From assembly GCF_034263275.1 (NCBI RefSeq), contig NZ_CP139559.1, positions 6,262,001-6,326,000 on the forward strand: a stretch of DNA of 64,000 nucleotides. The letters are read 5' to 3'. Within the stretch, counting starts at the first letter, position 1. Each line of letters opens with the position of its first letter. A program made the translations under genes and the position numbers. Source of the DNA: Mucilaginibacter sp. cycad4. GTDB taxonomy: Bacteria; Bacteroidota; Bacteroidia; Sphingobacteriales; Sphingobacteriaceae. Positions 24,590 to 33,351 of the stretch are shown one piece after another. Under the pieces are notes generated by a model, which worked only from the letters and a program-made list of their open reading frames with translations, was not told the DNA's origin and did no database searches.

Positions 24590-25752
24590 CAGGGCTGTTG
24601 CATTCTAATTTAATAGTTGTTTTAACCTGTTGATATCGTTGCAAACAAGCCTTTGCGCTTGTGCGAGGTTTGGGTAATCATTTATTCTAAATACATTAAT
24701 AACTATGTTTCTGAACACAGAAGTATTTTCAGGCGCATTGGATGTTCTAATTCGTGAAGCGTCTTCGTTAAATGTCACGTCCTTTACCCAATGAAGACTG
24801 TTTTCTATACTCCAATGGCTTTTAATACCATGGCAGAATGTTTGCGCATTACCGATTAAGCTACTGATGAAAAAGGCGTATTCTTCCCGGATACGTCCTT
24901 TTTCTTTTACCCAGCGATGCACTTTAATAAGTTGGCTTACCCCAGCCCATGTGTTACTGATTTCCTCTGTTCCCGGGTACACCCAAACTGTTCTACGTTC
25001 TATTCGCCCTTTGTTTTTCAACAACTCAACAAACTTACTACAAACCATTGCCTCGTCCGATGTAATGGTTTCGATCTTTTTGTAAAGGTTCTTTTGATTC
25101 TTCTTCACGCCTATTATATAATTGTTATCTGTATCAATAATAGCCTCTACCGTTTTTTTTGACAATGTAATGCGTCAAGTGTAAACGTTACCCCCTGTAA
25201 TCCTAAACTGGAAATAAGCTGCTGAACTACAGAGATTTCACTTTGTTTTGAGTTGTCAACTAAACCATGGCCAACGACTTGATTACTCCTGCTACTATAC
25301 AAGCTTACCAGGCTTACAAATCGTTGTTTGTCAAGAGAATAATCGCTCATCGTCCCTTTCATTGCCTTACCATCTATATGTAGCCATTCATTTTTAGACA
25401 AATCAATATGCTGACTGGCCCATTTATGGAAACTCTCATTTAAGCTGTTAAAGTCTAAATCTTGTATTACACGTCTTATAGTATAAAAGCTTGGAAGGCG
25501 GGCTTTATTAGGCTGAAAGAAGGCCAAAAGATCGACTTCATTCCGCTTTATAAAATCACCCATCGAACGATAGCCATGATAACCGCTCATTGTACTCATT
25601 AACACAAGCAACAGAATGAAAGTCTGGTCATGGCGCTGGCCTGCCTTTCGCCTTATATCCGGTAACTCTGATAAATACGCTAATATGCTCTTATCCATCC
25701 TAACTTTTTTGACCTCAAGTTAACTTATAATATTTAGAATGCAACAGCCCTG
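24590..25752 (-). mobile_element. ISAs1-family insertion sequence (1163 bp)
   Basis: Bounded by 19-bp perfect terminal inverted repeats CAGGGCTGTTGCATTCTAA and flanked by a 10-bp target duplication CTCTCGAGAG (24580-24589 and 25753-25762). It carries one transposase reading in two frames. Ends starting CAGGG and an 8-10 bp duplication agree with the ISAs1 family. It inserted exactly in the palindromic core of a family A hairpin. The matching ends and duplication indicate a recent transposition. Confidence 0.93.
24605..25698 (-). CDS. ISAs1-family DDE transposase in two overlapping frames
   Basis: The first part (183 codons, 25698-25147) has the ISAs1 N-terminal DDE-associated domain ('PDIRRKAGQRHDQTF', 'IHIDGKAMKGT'-like 'LHIDGKAMKG') and ends 'LDALHCQKKR'. 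The second (25165-24605) continues in the -1 frame with 'TVEAIIDTDNNYIIGVKKNQ' and the Glu block 'SIENSLHWVKDVTFNEDASR'. The junction is a run of eight A's after C, where a -1 slip restores one protein of about 360 residues. This may be programmed slippage or an inactivating one-base loss; the rest of both frames is undamaged. Confidence 0.88.
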
Positions 25753-25814
25753 CTCTCGAGAGGGGATTTTTAAAACCTTTTGTTCAATTAATTGCTTAGG
25801 TTAACGGCTGTGGG

Positions 25815-25926
25815 CTCCAGCCGAGTGTCGATTATTTCAAGGCCTCTGGCCTTTGTACGCCATGCTTGTTTACGGCGGCCGGAGGCCGTGGGATAGTTGC
25901 CACTCGGCAGGAGCCAAGCGGCGGCA
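25815..25926. repeat. Palindromic repeat family B, copy 2 (inverted)
   Basis: Reverse-oriented copy of the element at 12346-12447, sharing 'gccgagtgtcgattatttc', 'aggcctctggcc' and 'ggccgtgggatagttgcc'. In both places family B sits beside family A, so the two probably form one composite element. An open frame crossing it is fortuitous. Confidence 0.8.
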
Positions 25927-25939
25927 ACCGTGGATTATT

Positions 25940-25983
25940 AAAAAAGCCTTTATATCTTGCTGCGCAAAATATAAAGGCTTTTT
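25940..25983 (-). terminator. Rho-independent terminator of the GH20 gene
   Basis: A 15-bp stem AAAAAGCCTTTATAT / ATATAAAGGCTTTTT with a 13-base loop, 29 bases beyond the hexosaminidase stop. The stem ends in T5 on the minus strand; the same hairpin could also act on the plus strand. Confidence 0.8.
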
Positions 25984-26011
25984 AACTGCAAACCTAAAAC
26001 TGCAAACTGAA

Positions 26012-28570
26012 TTACGGGTTCAAATTATTACTTCCTCCTTCAGCAATATTACTTCCCCGCCCTTTCGGATCAAAAGCCCGGAATTTGATAACACCACCGT
26101 TATAATTAACCGGACCGGTATAAACCTTACTACCGGTATCAGGGTCTTTGCCATTGGTTGTATAACGGATAGTTAAGCCCGGAAATTCAACATTGCTCAG
26201 GTATTTACCATCCTGAAGACTAATGCCCGGTTTTGGCACACGATAATCATAACCGCCGTTGTAATAAGAAAGGCGCGGCAGCTCACGTTTACCCAAAACA
26301 TTCAGAAAGTTTGACCAGGCCACCTGGTATTCTTCTTTACTTTTTGCGGGATCTTTTTCGGTAGCCCATGCCGGGTCTTGCGCCCAGGCACGTTCGGCAA
26401 GGCCAAGCAGGCGCGGGAAGATCATGTAATCCATCCGTTCCGGGCCTTTCACTGTTTCGGCCCATAGTGCACCCTGCAAACCCACGATATTGTTTTTGCC
26501 ATAGTCCGTAAGGCGTTGCTTGCCGATGAAGATATTCCTGTTTATCGGGTTGCCTTGCTTATCAACATCAGCATTTTTAAAATAATCGTACGGGATAAAT
26601 GAGAAGAATTTATCAATGCCCAAAAACGCGCCCCAATAATAGCCCGGCTCATCAAACGACTTATAGTTAGCCATATCAAAATACAGGTTGGTAACGCAGG
26701 TTAGCACCACTTTGTAACCACTATTGGCCAAACGATAAGCCAAATCCTCCTGTCCTCCGCCTAACACGTTGTTCCAAACATCAACCTGTAGGTGTTCTTT
26801 TGTAAAATCCGGATTTGGTACGTAAGCTGGCTGACCGTCGAGTGTAGTTTTACGAAGCGCCATTTCTTCCCAACCCGAAAGCAGGATGCCTTTCACCTTA
26901 AGGATCTCATTAACGCGACCATAAAAGTAGTACCACAGATCGTTTGTGTTTTGTATTTCGGGATGTGTGGCCTTGAGCGCCACATACGCCGGTGATTTTT
27001 CCCATACGTTGGCAGGTACTTCATCACCACCAAAATGAATGGTAGACAGCGGTGCGCCCGCTTCTTTATAAGTATTGATCAAATCGTTGACAACAGTCTC
27101 CACAAAGTTATAGGTTGATGGCAGCGATACGTCAATCACATTATCATTCCAATACTGTACCGAGCGATATTCAGATTTATCGTTGGGATCATACAGCAGA
27201 TATTTTTCGGCTTCAGTCTTTTTACCTTCGGCCATCAGTCGGTCGTAGCGGGCATTCATCGCTTTAATAGCGCCGCGGGCATGGCCGGGTGTTTCAATTT
27301 CAGGTACTACGGTAATATGGCGGTCGTTAGCGTATTTCAGGATCTCGATATAATCGGCCTTAGTATAATAACCGCTGCCGAAAGGATTGTTAATCTCCGG
27401 ACCGGAGCCGTGCGACGGTGGCAGGTGGCGTTTGCTATCAAGTGTATGCCCGCGTTTCGAGCCAACAGAAGTAAGCTCGGGTAATGACGGAATCTCTATT
27501 CTCCATCCCTCATCATCTGTTAAATGCAGGTGCAATACATTAAGCTTGTACATACCCATCGCTTCCAGCAGTTTCAGCACCTGTTGTTTCGACTGAAAGT
27601 TACGGGCTACATCAAGCATCACTGCACGGTACGCAAAACGGGGGGCATCTGTAACTTCCACACAGGGGATTTGTACCGAAGATGGTGTTTTAGCTAAAGC
27701 GCTCGCCGGGATCAGGCTTTTGAATGACTGGATGCCATAATAGATGCCTGTACTTGCAGATGCCCGGATAACCACATTGGTTGGCTTCACACTTAGCTCG
27801 TAAGCTTCATTACCCAAACCGGCTTTATATTCAAATGAAATAATTTTGCCTGAAGATTTGCCTGTGCTCTTTTTTCCGAAAAGGCCAGCAATATAATTAC
27901 TTAAAACAACTGCTTCTTTGCTGAACCGTGCATCAGCTGATGAAACTTGAACACCCGCAGAAAACGAAAAGGTGCCGCTGCCCGGGCTATAACTAATCGG
28001 CGTAGGAAAAACTTTCACCAATTGATCGGCAGGAATATCGGTAACCGTTTTATTCCTGTCATAAACAATTTCGGGGGTTATTAAGCCCTGGTAGGTTGGT
28101 TTGTACGGCATAATATCATATGAGCCGAAAGAATAGCCTTTTTCAGGTTGTGTATCCCAAACAAGGTATGGCCCTTCGGGCGCATCGGTGATGTTTACCA
28201 CAGGATCATCGCACACAAATTCAATGCGGGCGGTTTCGCCGGGTTTCAGGTCTTTAAAGCCGGATGTTGGGGTTATGCTGTATAAGTCGCCGTTAACCTG
28301 CTCAATCAGGGCGTTATTGCTAACGGCTGCTTTGGTAAAGCCCCGCCCGGAATTAAAGTAGATCTTCCATCCCCCTGCCGGTAAAACCTCATGACTTTTA
28401 TTGGCAATCACCAGTGCGGTGAGGGCTTGATTTTTATTCTGATAGTTATTATCCATTACCTGCCAGGTGAGGTGCAGGTCGGTTATGTTCGGTTTTTTAT
28501 CATCATTAATTTTAAAACCGCTGCATACAAAAACCGCGGCGACAACCATCAGCGTAAAAATTTTGTTCAT
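26012..28570 (-). CDS. Beta-N-acetylhexosaminidase, glycoside hydrolase family 20
   Basis: An 852-residue exported GH20 enzyme that removes terminal GlcNAc/GalNAc from chitin fragments or glycans. The ATG at 28570 gives a signal sequence ('FTLMVVAAVFVCSGF', with a possible lipobox Cys). Domain order: N-terminal CHB_HEX carbohydrate-binding domain (about 35-165), GH20b domain (about 195-315), catalytic barrel (about 320-690) with 'HLTDDEGWRIEI' and the catalytic pair in 'IHFGGDEVPANVW', and a C-terminal chitobiase-type domain (about 790-845, 'IRYTTNGKDPDTGSK'). Probably periplasmic or surface. Single gene next to the IS. Confidence 0.93.
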   Translation of the reverse strand: MNKIFTLMVVAAVFVCSGFKINDDKKPNITDLHLTWQVMDNNYQNKNQALTALVIANKSHEVLPAGGWKIYFNSGRGFTKAAVSNNALIEQVNGDLYSITPTSGFKDLKPGETARIEFVCDDPVVNITDAPEGPYLVWDTQPEKGYSFGSYDIMPYKPTYQGLITPEIVYDRNKTVTDIPADQLVKVFPTPISYSPGSGTFSFSAGVQVSSADARFSKEAVVLSNYIAGLFGKKSTGKSSGKIISFEYKAGLGNEAYELSVKPTNVVIRASASTGIYYGIQSFKSLIPASALAKTPSSVQIPCVEVTDAPRFAYRAVMLDVARNFQSKQQVLKLLEAMGMYKLNVLHLHLTDDEGWRIEIPSLPELTSVGSKRGHTLDSKRHLPPSHGSGPEINNPFGSGYYTKADYIEILKYANDRHITVVPEIETPGHARGAIKAMNARYDRLMAEGKKTEAEKYLLYDPNDKSEYRSVQYWNDNVIDVSLPSTYNFVETVVNDLINTYKEAGAPLSTIHFGGDEVPANVWEKSPAYVALKATHPEIQNTNDLWYYFYGRVNEILKVKGILLSGWEEMALRKTTLDGQPAYVPNPDFTKEHLQVDVWNNVLGGGQEDLAYRLANSGYKVVLTCVTNLYFDMANYKSFDEPGYYWGAFLGIDKFFSFIPYDYFKNADVDKQGNPINRNIFIGKQRLTDYGKNNIVGLQGALWAETVKGPERMDYMIFPRLLGLAERAWAQDPAWATEKDPAKSKEEYQVAWSNFLNVLGKRELPRLSYYNGGYDYRVPKPGISLQDGKYLSNVEFPGLTIRYTTNGKDPDTGSKVYTGPVNYNGGVIKFRAFDPKGRGSNIAEGGSNNLNP

Positions 28571-28674
28571 AATTGATCCTGTGCCTGGGAGATAGCAGAC
28601 AGGTAAATATATCACTTTTTAAATTATTTTAATAAGTGTTTTTTGCGTAGAGCGCATCACATGCGTCTTCTTAT

Positions 28675-28803
28675 CTGTCGCGGGTTTAGCGATAGCGTAA
28701 CCCATGACTGGCATTGTTGAAGCTTTCAGCTTTCCCATTTATTTAAGCTGAAAGCTTAAGCTACCCTACACCACAGGTTACGCTATCGCTAAACCTGCGG
28801 CAG
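28675..28803. repeat. Palindromic repeat family C, copy 1
   Basis: Outer arms 'ctgtcgcgggtttagcgatagcgtaacc' type (28675-28702) and its inverted partner (28777-28803) enclose a second inverted pair built on 'aagctttcagctt'. A half copy is at 45205-45262. No coding sign; it fills the gap between the GH20 and binding-protein genes. Confidence 0.8.
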
Positions 28804-28810
28804 TATTTTA

Positions 28811-29737
28811 TCACACCGAAAACTTAATCCATCCTTCCCCTTCATAACCAAATATGAACTGCTTGGGGCGGATAATTTCGGCCAGGATCTCAATGGAATC
28901 TACAATCCTTGGACCGGGACGATTGAAATATTGGTTCCCATCGGCAATATAAAACCTGTCGTTTTTCACCGCTTTGAGTGATGCAAAACCCGGGCGGTCC
29001 AACAGCAGGTTGATCTCCCGCATGGTGCGTTCAATACTGAAGCCGCAAGGCATCACCACAATAATTTCCGGATCCTGCTGCAGGATGTCATCCCACTCAA
29101 CATATGGCGAGTGCTTGCCCTCCTGCGCTAAAACGGGCGTTCCGCCTGCTATGTTTACCAGGCCTGGTACCCAGTTGCCGGATATCATTATTGGCTCCAG
29201 CCATTCAATACAGGCAACGGTGGGTTTGCTATCTATAAACTTCAGTTTATGCTTAATAATGTCAACCCGTTCCTGCAGGCTTTCAAGCAGTTCGGTACCT
29301 GCCTGCTGTACGTCAAGCGCATTAGCAATGGTAGTAATATCGTTAAGGATATCATCAAGATTATTGGGTTGCAGCGAGATAATTTGCGCCTGCTTATCAA
29401 GATAGTTTTCCAGCGCTTCTTCAACATCTTTCAGGGATACAGCACAAACCTCGCATTGGGCCTGGGTTACCACCACATCCGGTGCAAGGGTTTTAATTTG
29501 TTCGCGCTTTACGGTATAAACCGATAACGCATCGGCCAGGATCTCTTTCACTTTTACATCAATATCGGCACTGCTTAAACCATCAGGAAAATTAGCTTCG
29601 GTACATATGGGTAAATGTTTAACAGATGCCGGAAAATCACATTCGTGCGAACGGCCCACTAAATTCTCCTCAAGTCCTAAAGCACAAATTATTTCGGTAG
29701 CGGCCGGGAGTAACGAAACTATTTTTTCAGTTGGCAT
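28811..29737 (-). CDS. Cobalamin/iron-type ABC substrate-binding protein (BtuF-like), no signal peptide
   Basis: A 308-residue class III periplasmic-binding-protein fold: 'KIVSLLPAATEIICALGLEE' at the very N-terminus, 'GRSHECDFP', 'PDVVVTQAQCEVCA', and 'CIEWLEPIMISGNWVPGLV'. The sequence begins directly with the first beta strand, so neither Sec signal nor lipobox is present and no upstream start supplies one. There is no adjacent permease or ATPase gene and no cobalamin riboswitch motif upstream. Either it works in the cytosol or it is an orphan; similar signal-less proteins exist in Bacteroidota. Confidence 0.82.
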   Translation of the reverse strand: MPTEKIVSLLPAATEIICALGLEENLVGRSHECDFPASVKHLPICTEANFPDGLSSADIDVKVKEILADALSVYTVKREQIKTLAPDVVVTQAQCEVCAVSLKDVEEALENYLDKQAQIISLQPNNLDDILNDITTIANALDVQQAGTELLESLQERVDIIKHKLKFIDSKPTVACIEWLEPIMISGNWVPGLVNIAGGTPVLAQEGKHSPYVEWDDILQQDPEIIVVMPCGFSIERTMREINLLLDRPGFASLKAVKNDRFYIADGNQYFNRPGPRIVDSIEILAEIIRPKQFIFGYEGEGWIKFSV

Positions 29738-29775
29738 GTTAACAAGTTAAAGTTTGCAAATGTAAGGAAGATTCT

Positions 29776-29863
29776 GAACCGGGATTAAACGGATTTGTCA
29801 GATTATCGGATTCAAAAGCAGAAACCCTGGTAATCCTAAAATCCCGTCAATCATGGTTCAGAC
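29776..29863. repeat. Repeat family E, copy 1 (gaaccgggattaaacgg type)
   Basis: An imperfect inverted repeat running from 'ctgaaccgggattaaacgga' to 'atcccgtcaatcatggttca'. A diverged copy lies at 35698-35800. It separates the divergent binding-protein and LysE genes. Confidence 0.65.
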
Positions 29864-29890
29864 ATTATTTGCCAACTCCGATTAACAACC

Positions 29891-29898
29891 TATCTTTG
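29891..29898 (+). promoter_or_regulatory. TAnnTTTG promoter -7 box
   Basis: TATCTTTG ends five bases before the ATG of the LysE-family gene, matching the Bacteroidota -7 consensus. Confidence 0.55.
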
Positions 29899-29903
29899 CT
29901 GCG

Positions 29904-30527
29904 ATGATATTTCTAACATTCTTCATCGGGATCATAGCCAACTTTATAGGCTATATTCCCCCTGGCAACATAAACCTAACTTTAGTACAGATCACTATAA
30001 ACCGTGGCATTAAGGAAGCTGTACGTTTTATAACCGCTTTTTCGGCTGTTGAATTTTTCTTTACTTATTTCATAATGCATGCTGCCCGCTGGCTTTCGGG
30101 GCAATTGCAGCTCAATACAGTTATCGACTGGATAATGGTAGTGCTTTTCGGCGTAATGGGATATATCACCTGGGTGCATCGTAACAAGCCGCCTAAAGCC
30201 AACTACTCCGAACATGCCAGTATTAAATACGGTATTTTATTAGGCTTTTTAAACCCTATGCAGGTGCCCTTCTGGATGGTGACCGGCACATACCTTATCA
30301 CACATGAATGGATCCTTGACGGCCGGGTAGCCCTTGTTATTTTTAGCCTGGGTTCGGCAGCAGGTGCTTTTTTATGCCTGTTTATCTACGCCAAATTTGC
30401 CAGGTATATACAGCAACGATTTGCGCTAAGCACCAAATTGATCAATACCAGCATAGCTATATTATTTTTCGCTTTCGCGATGTATCATGTTGTGAAACAG
30501 GTTTATCTGTCATTTTTTAAGCACTGA
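29904..30527 (+). CDS. LysE-family exporter
   Basis: A 207-residue inner-membrane protein with six hydrophobic segments. The start 'FFIGIIANFIGYIPPGNINL' matches the LysE/RhtB conserved N-terminal block (P-G-N/P), and 'KYGILLGFLNPMQVPFWM' is the second family block. It is expected to export amino acids or small metabolites; the substrate is unknown. Confidence 0.85.
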   Translation: MIFLTFFIGIIANFIGYIPPGNINLTLVQITINRGIKEAVRFITAFSAVEFFFTYFIMHAARWLSGQLQLNTVIDWIMVVLFGVMGYITWVHRNKPPKANYSEHASIKYGILLGFLNPMQVPFWMVTGTYLITHEWILDGRVALVIFSLGSAAGAFLCLFIYAKFARYIQQRFALSTKLINTSIAILFFAFAMYHVVKQVYLSFFKH

Positions 30528-30556
30528 GGAAGTTTAGCATTTTATAGGCAAATGAT

Positions 30557-30564
30557 TATCTTTG
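30557..30564 (+). promoter_or_regulatory. TAnnTTTG promoter -7 box
   Basis: TATCTTTG three bases before the ATG of the small antitoxin-like gene. Confidence 0.5.
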
Positions 30565-30567
30565 TTT

Positions 30568-30804
30568 ATGGCTAAAAAATTCAAACCGATTTTTGAGCGG
30601 ACACTTTCCGAACAATCAGAGTTGATACAGCCACGGGTTGTACAAATTCAACAGGAAAATCTTAACTCGGGCTTATACAATAGTTACCGCAATCAAAATT
30701 ATCCAGACTTCGGTACTTTTGTTCGTCAATATTCGGACCATCGGGAGATTGTACGCGTAGATGCCGCAACAGGACTAATTAAAACTGTTAAAGTTATCCG
30801 TTAA
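30568..30804 (+). CDS. Small protein upstream of zeta-like toxin remnant (putative antitoxin)
   Basis: A 78-residue soluble, charged protein with no recognised domain. The ATG at 30568 is used, since the frame otherwise opens at a TTG inside the promoter box. Its stop overlaps the start of a P-loop kinase-like frame (TAATG), the arrangement of antitoxin-toxin pairs, so it is a candidate antitoxin for the decayed zeta-type toxin. That role is inferred only from position. Confidence 0.6.
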   Translation: MAKKFKPIFERTLSEQSELIQPRVVQIQQENLNSGLYNSYRNQNYPDFGTFVRQYSDHREIVRVDAATGLIKTVKVIR

Positions 30805-31410
30805 TGCCAATTCCACAGCTGTATGTTTTTGCCGGGCCAAATGGTGCTGGAAAAAGCACACTGGCTTCGTCAATGCTACCTCCCGGTACCCCATATTTTG
30901 ATGGCGACCTCCTGTTTACCGAACTCAAAAAACTATTTACGGTCTTGATGAAAGCCAGGTCATGAGATCGATTAATGATACACACTTTCCCGACTGGAAA
31001 GAGGAAAAGCTAAGACTCAGATAGATGCGGCGTTTGAAACTAATTTTCGCGATGCTGACGTTATTAATTCAGTTCAGCAGTTTAAAGATAAGGGTTACCA
31101 ATCCCGCCTGGTATTTATGGGGCTTGATTCCGTTGAAGCAAGCATAGAAAGAGTAAAGTTACGAGTGGCTAAAGGCGGACATGCTGTTCCGTTAGAATAT
31201 ATCAACATAAATTATACCGAAAGCCTGACTAATCTCCGCAAGTTTTATAACAGATTTACATCTGTACATCTATACCAAAACTTGCAACGATTAAATGATG
31301 ATTATGAAATGGTTCCGTTAATGACCATAATCAACGGACAAATAACAGAAGAGAACGAGCAACCCCCTTATTGGGCGCAGCAACTGCTTCAAATCATTGC
31401 TCAATCCTAA
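30804..31410 (+). pseudogene. Zeta-toxin/AAA kinase family gene with two frameshifts
   Basis: The coding sense runs through three frames. Frame one starts at ATG 30804: 'PQLYVFAGPNGAGKSTLASS' (Walker A GPNGAGKST) up to 'GDLLFTELKK'; a shift near 30930 leads to 'YGLDESQVMRSINDTHFPDW'; a second near 31010 leads to 'AKTQIDAAFETNFRDADVIN' and the intact end. Together they match the zeta-toxin-like kinase family of about 200 residues. Two independent shifts make this a pseudogene unless the sequence has errors. Confidence 0.82.
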
Positions 31411-31458
31411 CTCCTGTAATTGTTTTTATATCCTGGTCAGGATTAAACAGGCTTCAAT

Positions 31459-32394
31459 CTAAGCATCCAGGCCCATCACCTTCAATACATCCACCTTATC
31501 CTGTGCCAGCTGCACTTTTAACTCTTCGAGTGATGAAAATTTGACATCGCCGCGAATGTAATGATGAAACTCCATACGGATAGTTTGATTATAGATTTCT
31601 TCGTTAAAATCAAAAATATTTACCTCGATATTGCGGGTAAGGCCATTAACCGTTGGGCGGCTGCCGATATAGGCCATTCCTTTGTATGTGCGCCCGGCTA
31701 CAATCACGGTTACCGCAAAAATACCATCGCACGGAATAAGCTTATATTTTTCTTCAACCACGATATTGGCTGTCGGATAACCAAGCTGACGACCGATCTG
31801 GTCGCCGCGGACAACCTTTCCGGTAATAAAGAAAGGATAGCCTAAAAAGGCATTGGCCAAATGAATATCACCGCTTAACAGGGCATTACGAATACGGGTT
31901 GAGCTGATGGCCACTTCGTTGATGTCCTGTTCGGGAATCTCTACCACATCAAAACCATAAACAGGGCTAAGGCGCTGCAGGTCTTCAAAGCCACCCTGCC
32001 TGTCCTTACCGAAGCGGTGGTCGTAGCCGATCACTATTTTTTTTGTACCGATTTTGTTAACCAGCACATCACGAATATAGCTCTCGGCAGATTGATTGGA
32101 GAAATCCCTTGAAAAAGGGGTTATAATGAGATGATCAACCCCAAGGCGTTCCATTAGTTCGGCCTTTTCGGTAATGGTGGTTATCAGCTTTATGCTTTCA
32201 TCCTCCGGGTGCAGGATCATGCGCGGGTGCGGAAAAAAAGTAAGGATCACCGTTTCGCCTCCTGTGCTTTCGGCCAGTTCCTTAATGCCTGATATAATTT
32301 TACGGTGCCCTATGTGTACCCCATCAAATGTACCGATGGTGACTACTGCATTGTTTACCGCTGTAAATTCGTCAATATTATTGTAAACCCTCAT
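31459..32394 (-). CDS. ribF: Bifunctional riboflavin kinase / FAD synthetase RibF
   Basis: A 311-residue enzyme making FMN and FAD from riboflavin. The N-terminal nucleotidyltransferase has 'VVTIGTFDGVHIGHRKII' and a later 'ISSTRIRNALLSGD'; the C-terminal kinase has 'GKVVRGDQIGRQLGYPTANI'. The ATG at 32394 starts at the conserved 'MRVYNN', six codons inside the longest frame. Last gene of the ftsX-DUF3098-uppP-truB-ribF series. Confidence 0.95.
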   Translation of the reverse strand: MRVYNNIDEFTAVNNAVVTIGTFDGVHIGHRKIISGIKELAESTGGETVILTFFPHPRMILHPEDESIKLITTITEKAELMERLGVDHLIITPFSRDFSNQSAESYIRDVLVNKIGTKKIVIGYDHRFGKDRQGGFEDLQRLSPVYGFDVVEIPEQDINEVAISSTRIRNALLSGDIHLANAFLGYPFFITGKVVRGDQIGRQLGYPTANIVVEEKYKLIPCDGIFAVTVIVAGRTYKGMAYIGSRPTVNGLTRNIEVNIFDFNEEIYNQTIRMEFHHYIRGDVKFSSLEELKVQLAQDKVDVLKVMGLDA

Positions 32395-32470
32395 TATATG
32401 AGTAAAACACAAAGTTAATTTTTAGTTGATGGGATTAATAACCGGAGTGTTTGCGCTTTGTAAATTTCCT

Positions 32471-33193
32471 TTACCGAGCAGTAGGCACATTTGATACTTT
32501 TAATTCCCTTACAGTATTTACCAGTTCCATTACTTCCCAGGCATCCTCAATTTTGAAGTTGCCGCTGCGTGTGCGCCTTAGTTTTGAAAGATAGGCCCCG
32601 TTGCCTAAAGCAGCGCCAAAATCATTCACCAACGAACGGATGTAAGTACCCTTACTGCATACCACCCTGAAATCCACCTCGGGCAGCTCAATACCGGTTA
32701 GTTCAAACTCGGTTATAGTTACGTTACGCAGCTTTAGCTCTACTTCTTCTCCGCGGCGGGCCTTTTCGTACAAACGTTCGCCATCAACTTTAATGGCTGA
32801 GTGTGCCGGGGGATATTGCTGGATTTCACCGATAAACTGTCCGCAGTTATTACGGAGCATTTCTTCGGTGAGTTGGCTGATGTCGAAACTTTTGTCTGGT
32901 TCCGTTTCCATATCATATGAGGGCGTAGTTGCACCCAATACCATGGTACCGGTATATTCCTTTTCCTCGGCCTGGAAAGTATCAATCTGCTTGGTCATTT
33001 TACCAGTGCAAATGATCAGCAAACCGGTAGCCAGCGGATCGAGCGTGCCTGCATGGCCAACCTTCAGCTTAAGCGGCTTAAATGAATTGCGGAGTTTGCC
33101 AACCACATCAAAGCTTGTCCATTGATACGGTTTATTAACCAGCAGGAGCTGACCTTCAGCAAATTCCTCTATCTTAGTGTACGTGTTCTTCAA
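32471..33193 (-). CDS. truB: tRNA pseudouridine-55 synthase TruB
   Basis: A 240-residue TruB that forms pseudouridine 55 in tRNA. Motifs: 'LLVNKPYQWTSFDVVGKL', 'VGHAGTLDPLATGLL' with the catalytic Asp, and 'CSKGTYIRSLVNDFG'. The length matches compact Bacteroidota TruB without a full PUA domain. Operon neighbour of ribF, as in many bacteria. Confidence 0.95.
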   Translation of the reverse strand: MKNTYTKIEEFAEGQLLLVNKPYQWTSFDVVGKLRNSFKPLKLKVGHAGTLDPLATGLLIICTGKMTKQIDTFQAEEKEYTGTMVLGATTPSYDMETEPDKSFDISQLTEEMLRNNCGQFIGEIQQYPPAHSAIKVDGERLYEKARRGEEVELKLRNVTITEFELTGIELPEVDFRVVCSKGTYIRSLVNDFGAALGNGAYLSKLRRTRSGNFKIEDAWEVMELVNTVRELKVSNVPTAR

Positions 33194-33280
33194 ATCTTCT
33201 ATTTATACCGGATCAATTTATCCGATTTTTCGCAAAGGTACGATTTTCGGCCCTATTGCCGGACAAGCTATAAATTACTA

Positions 33281-33319
33281 CGCCGGATCAATCTCCTCTG
33301 ACATGAGACTGATCCGGCG
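33281..33319 (-). other. Hairpin between uppP and truB
   Basis: A stem of CGCCGGATCA / TGATCCGGCG extended by TCTC/GAGA with a nine-base loop. No T run follows on either strand, so it is more likely an RNA processing or stability hairpin than a terminator. Confidence 0.45.
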
Positions 33320-33351
33320 CGGCGCAAATTAACGCGATATACTTTAAAGGC

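Larger units (their letters stand above)
24513..25830. repeat. Palindromic repeat family A, copy 2, split by the insertion sequence
   Basis: The left arm (about 24513-24589) and right arm (about 25753-25830) are inverted copies of each other, e.g. 'ttaacttaagcaattaatta' against 'taattgcttaggttaa', and both end in the central 'cccctctcgaga' half-palindrome. Without the IS they make one hairpin of roughly 145 bp. Confidence 0.8.

Noticed and set aside
24590..25926. Larger genomic island around the IS
   Set aside because: Only the 1163-bp IS and old palindromic repeats are present; both flanks are ordinary genes with the same base composition as the rest.
25853..26176. A 107-residue plus-strand frame
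   Set aside because: It runs through a palindromic repeat and the terminator and into the antisense of the GH20 gene; composition is not protein-like.
29738..29903. Cobalamin riboswitch before the BtuF-like gene
   Set aside because: The conserved B12-box sequence (GCCACTG) is not present in either orientation; the spacer is a family E repeat.
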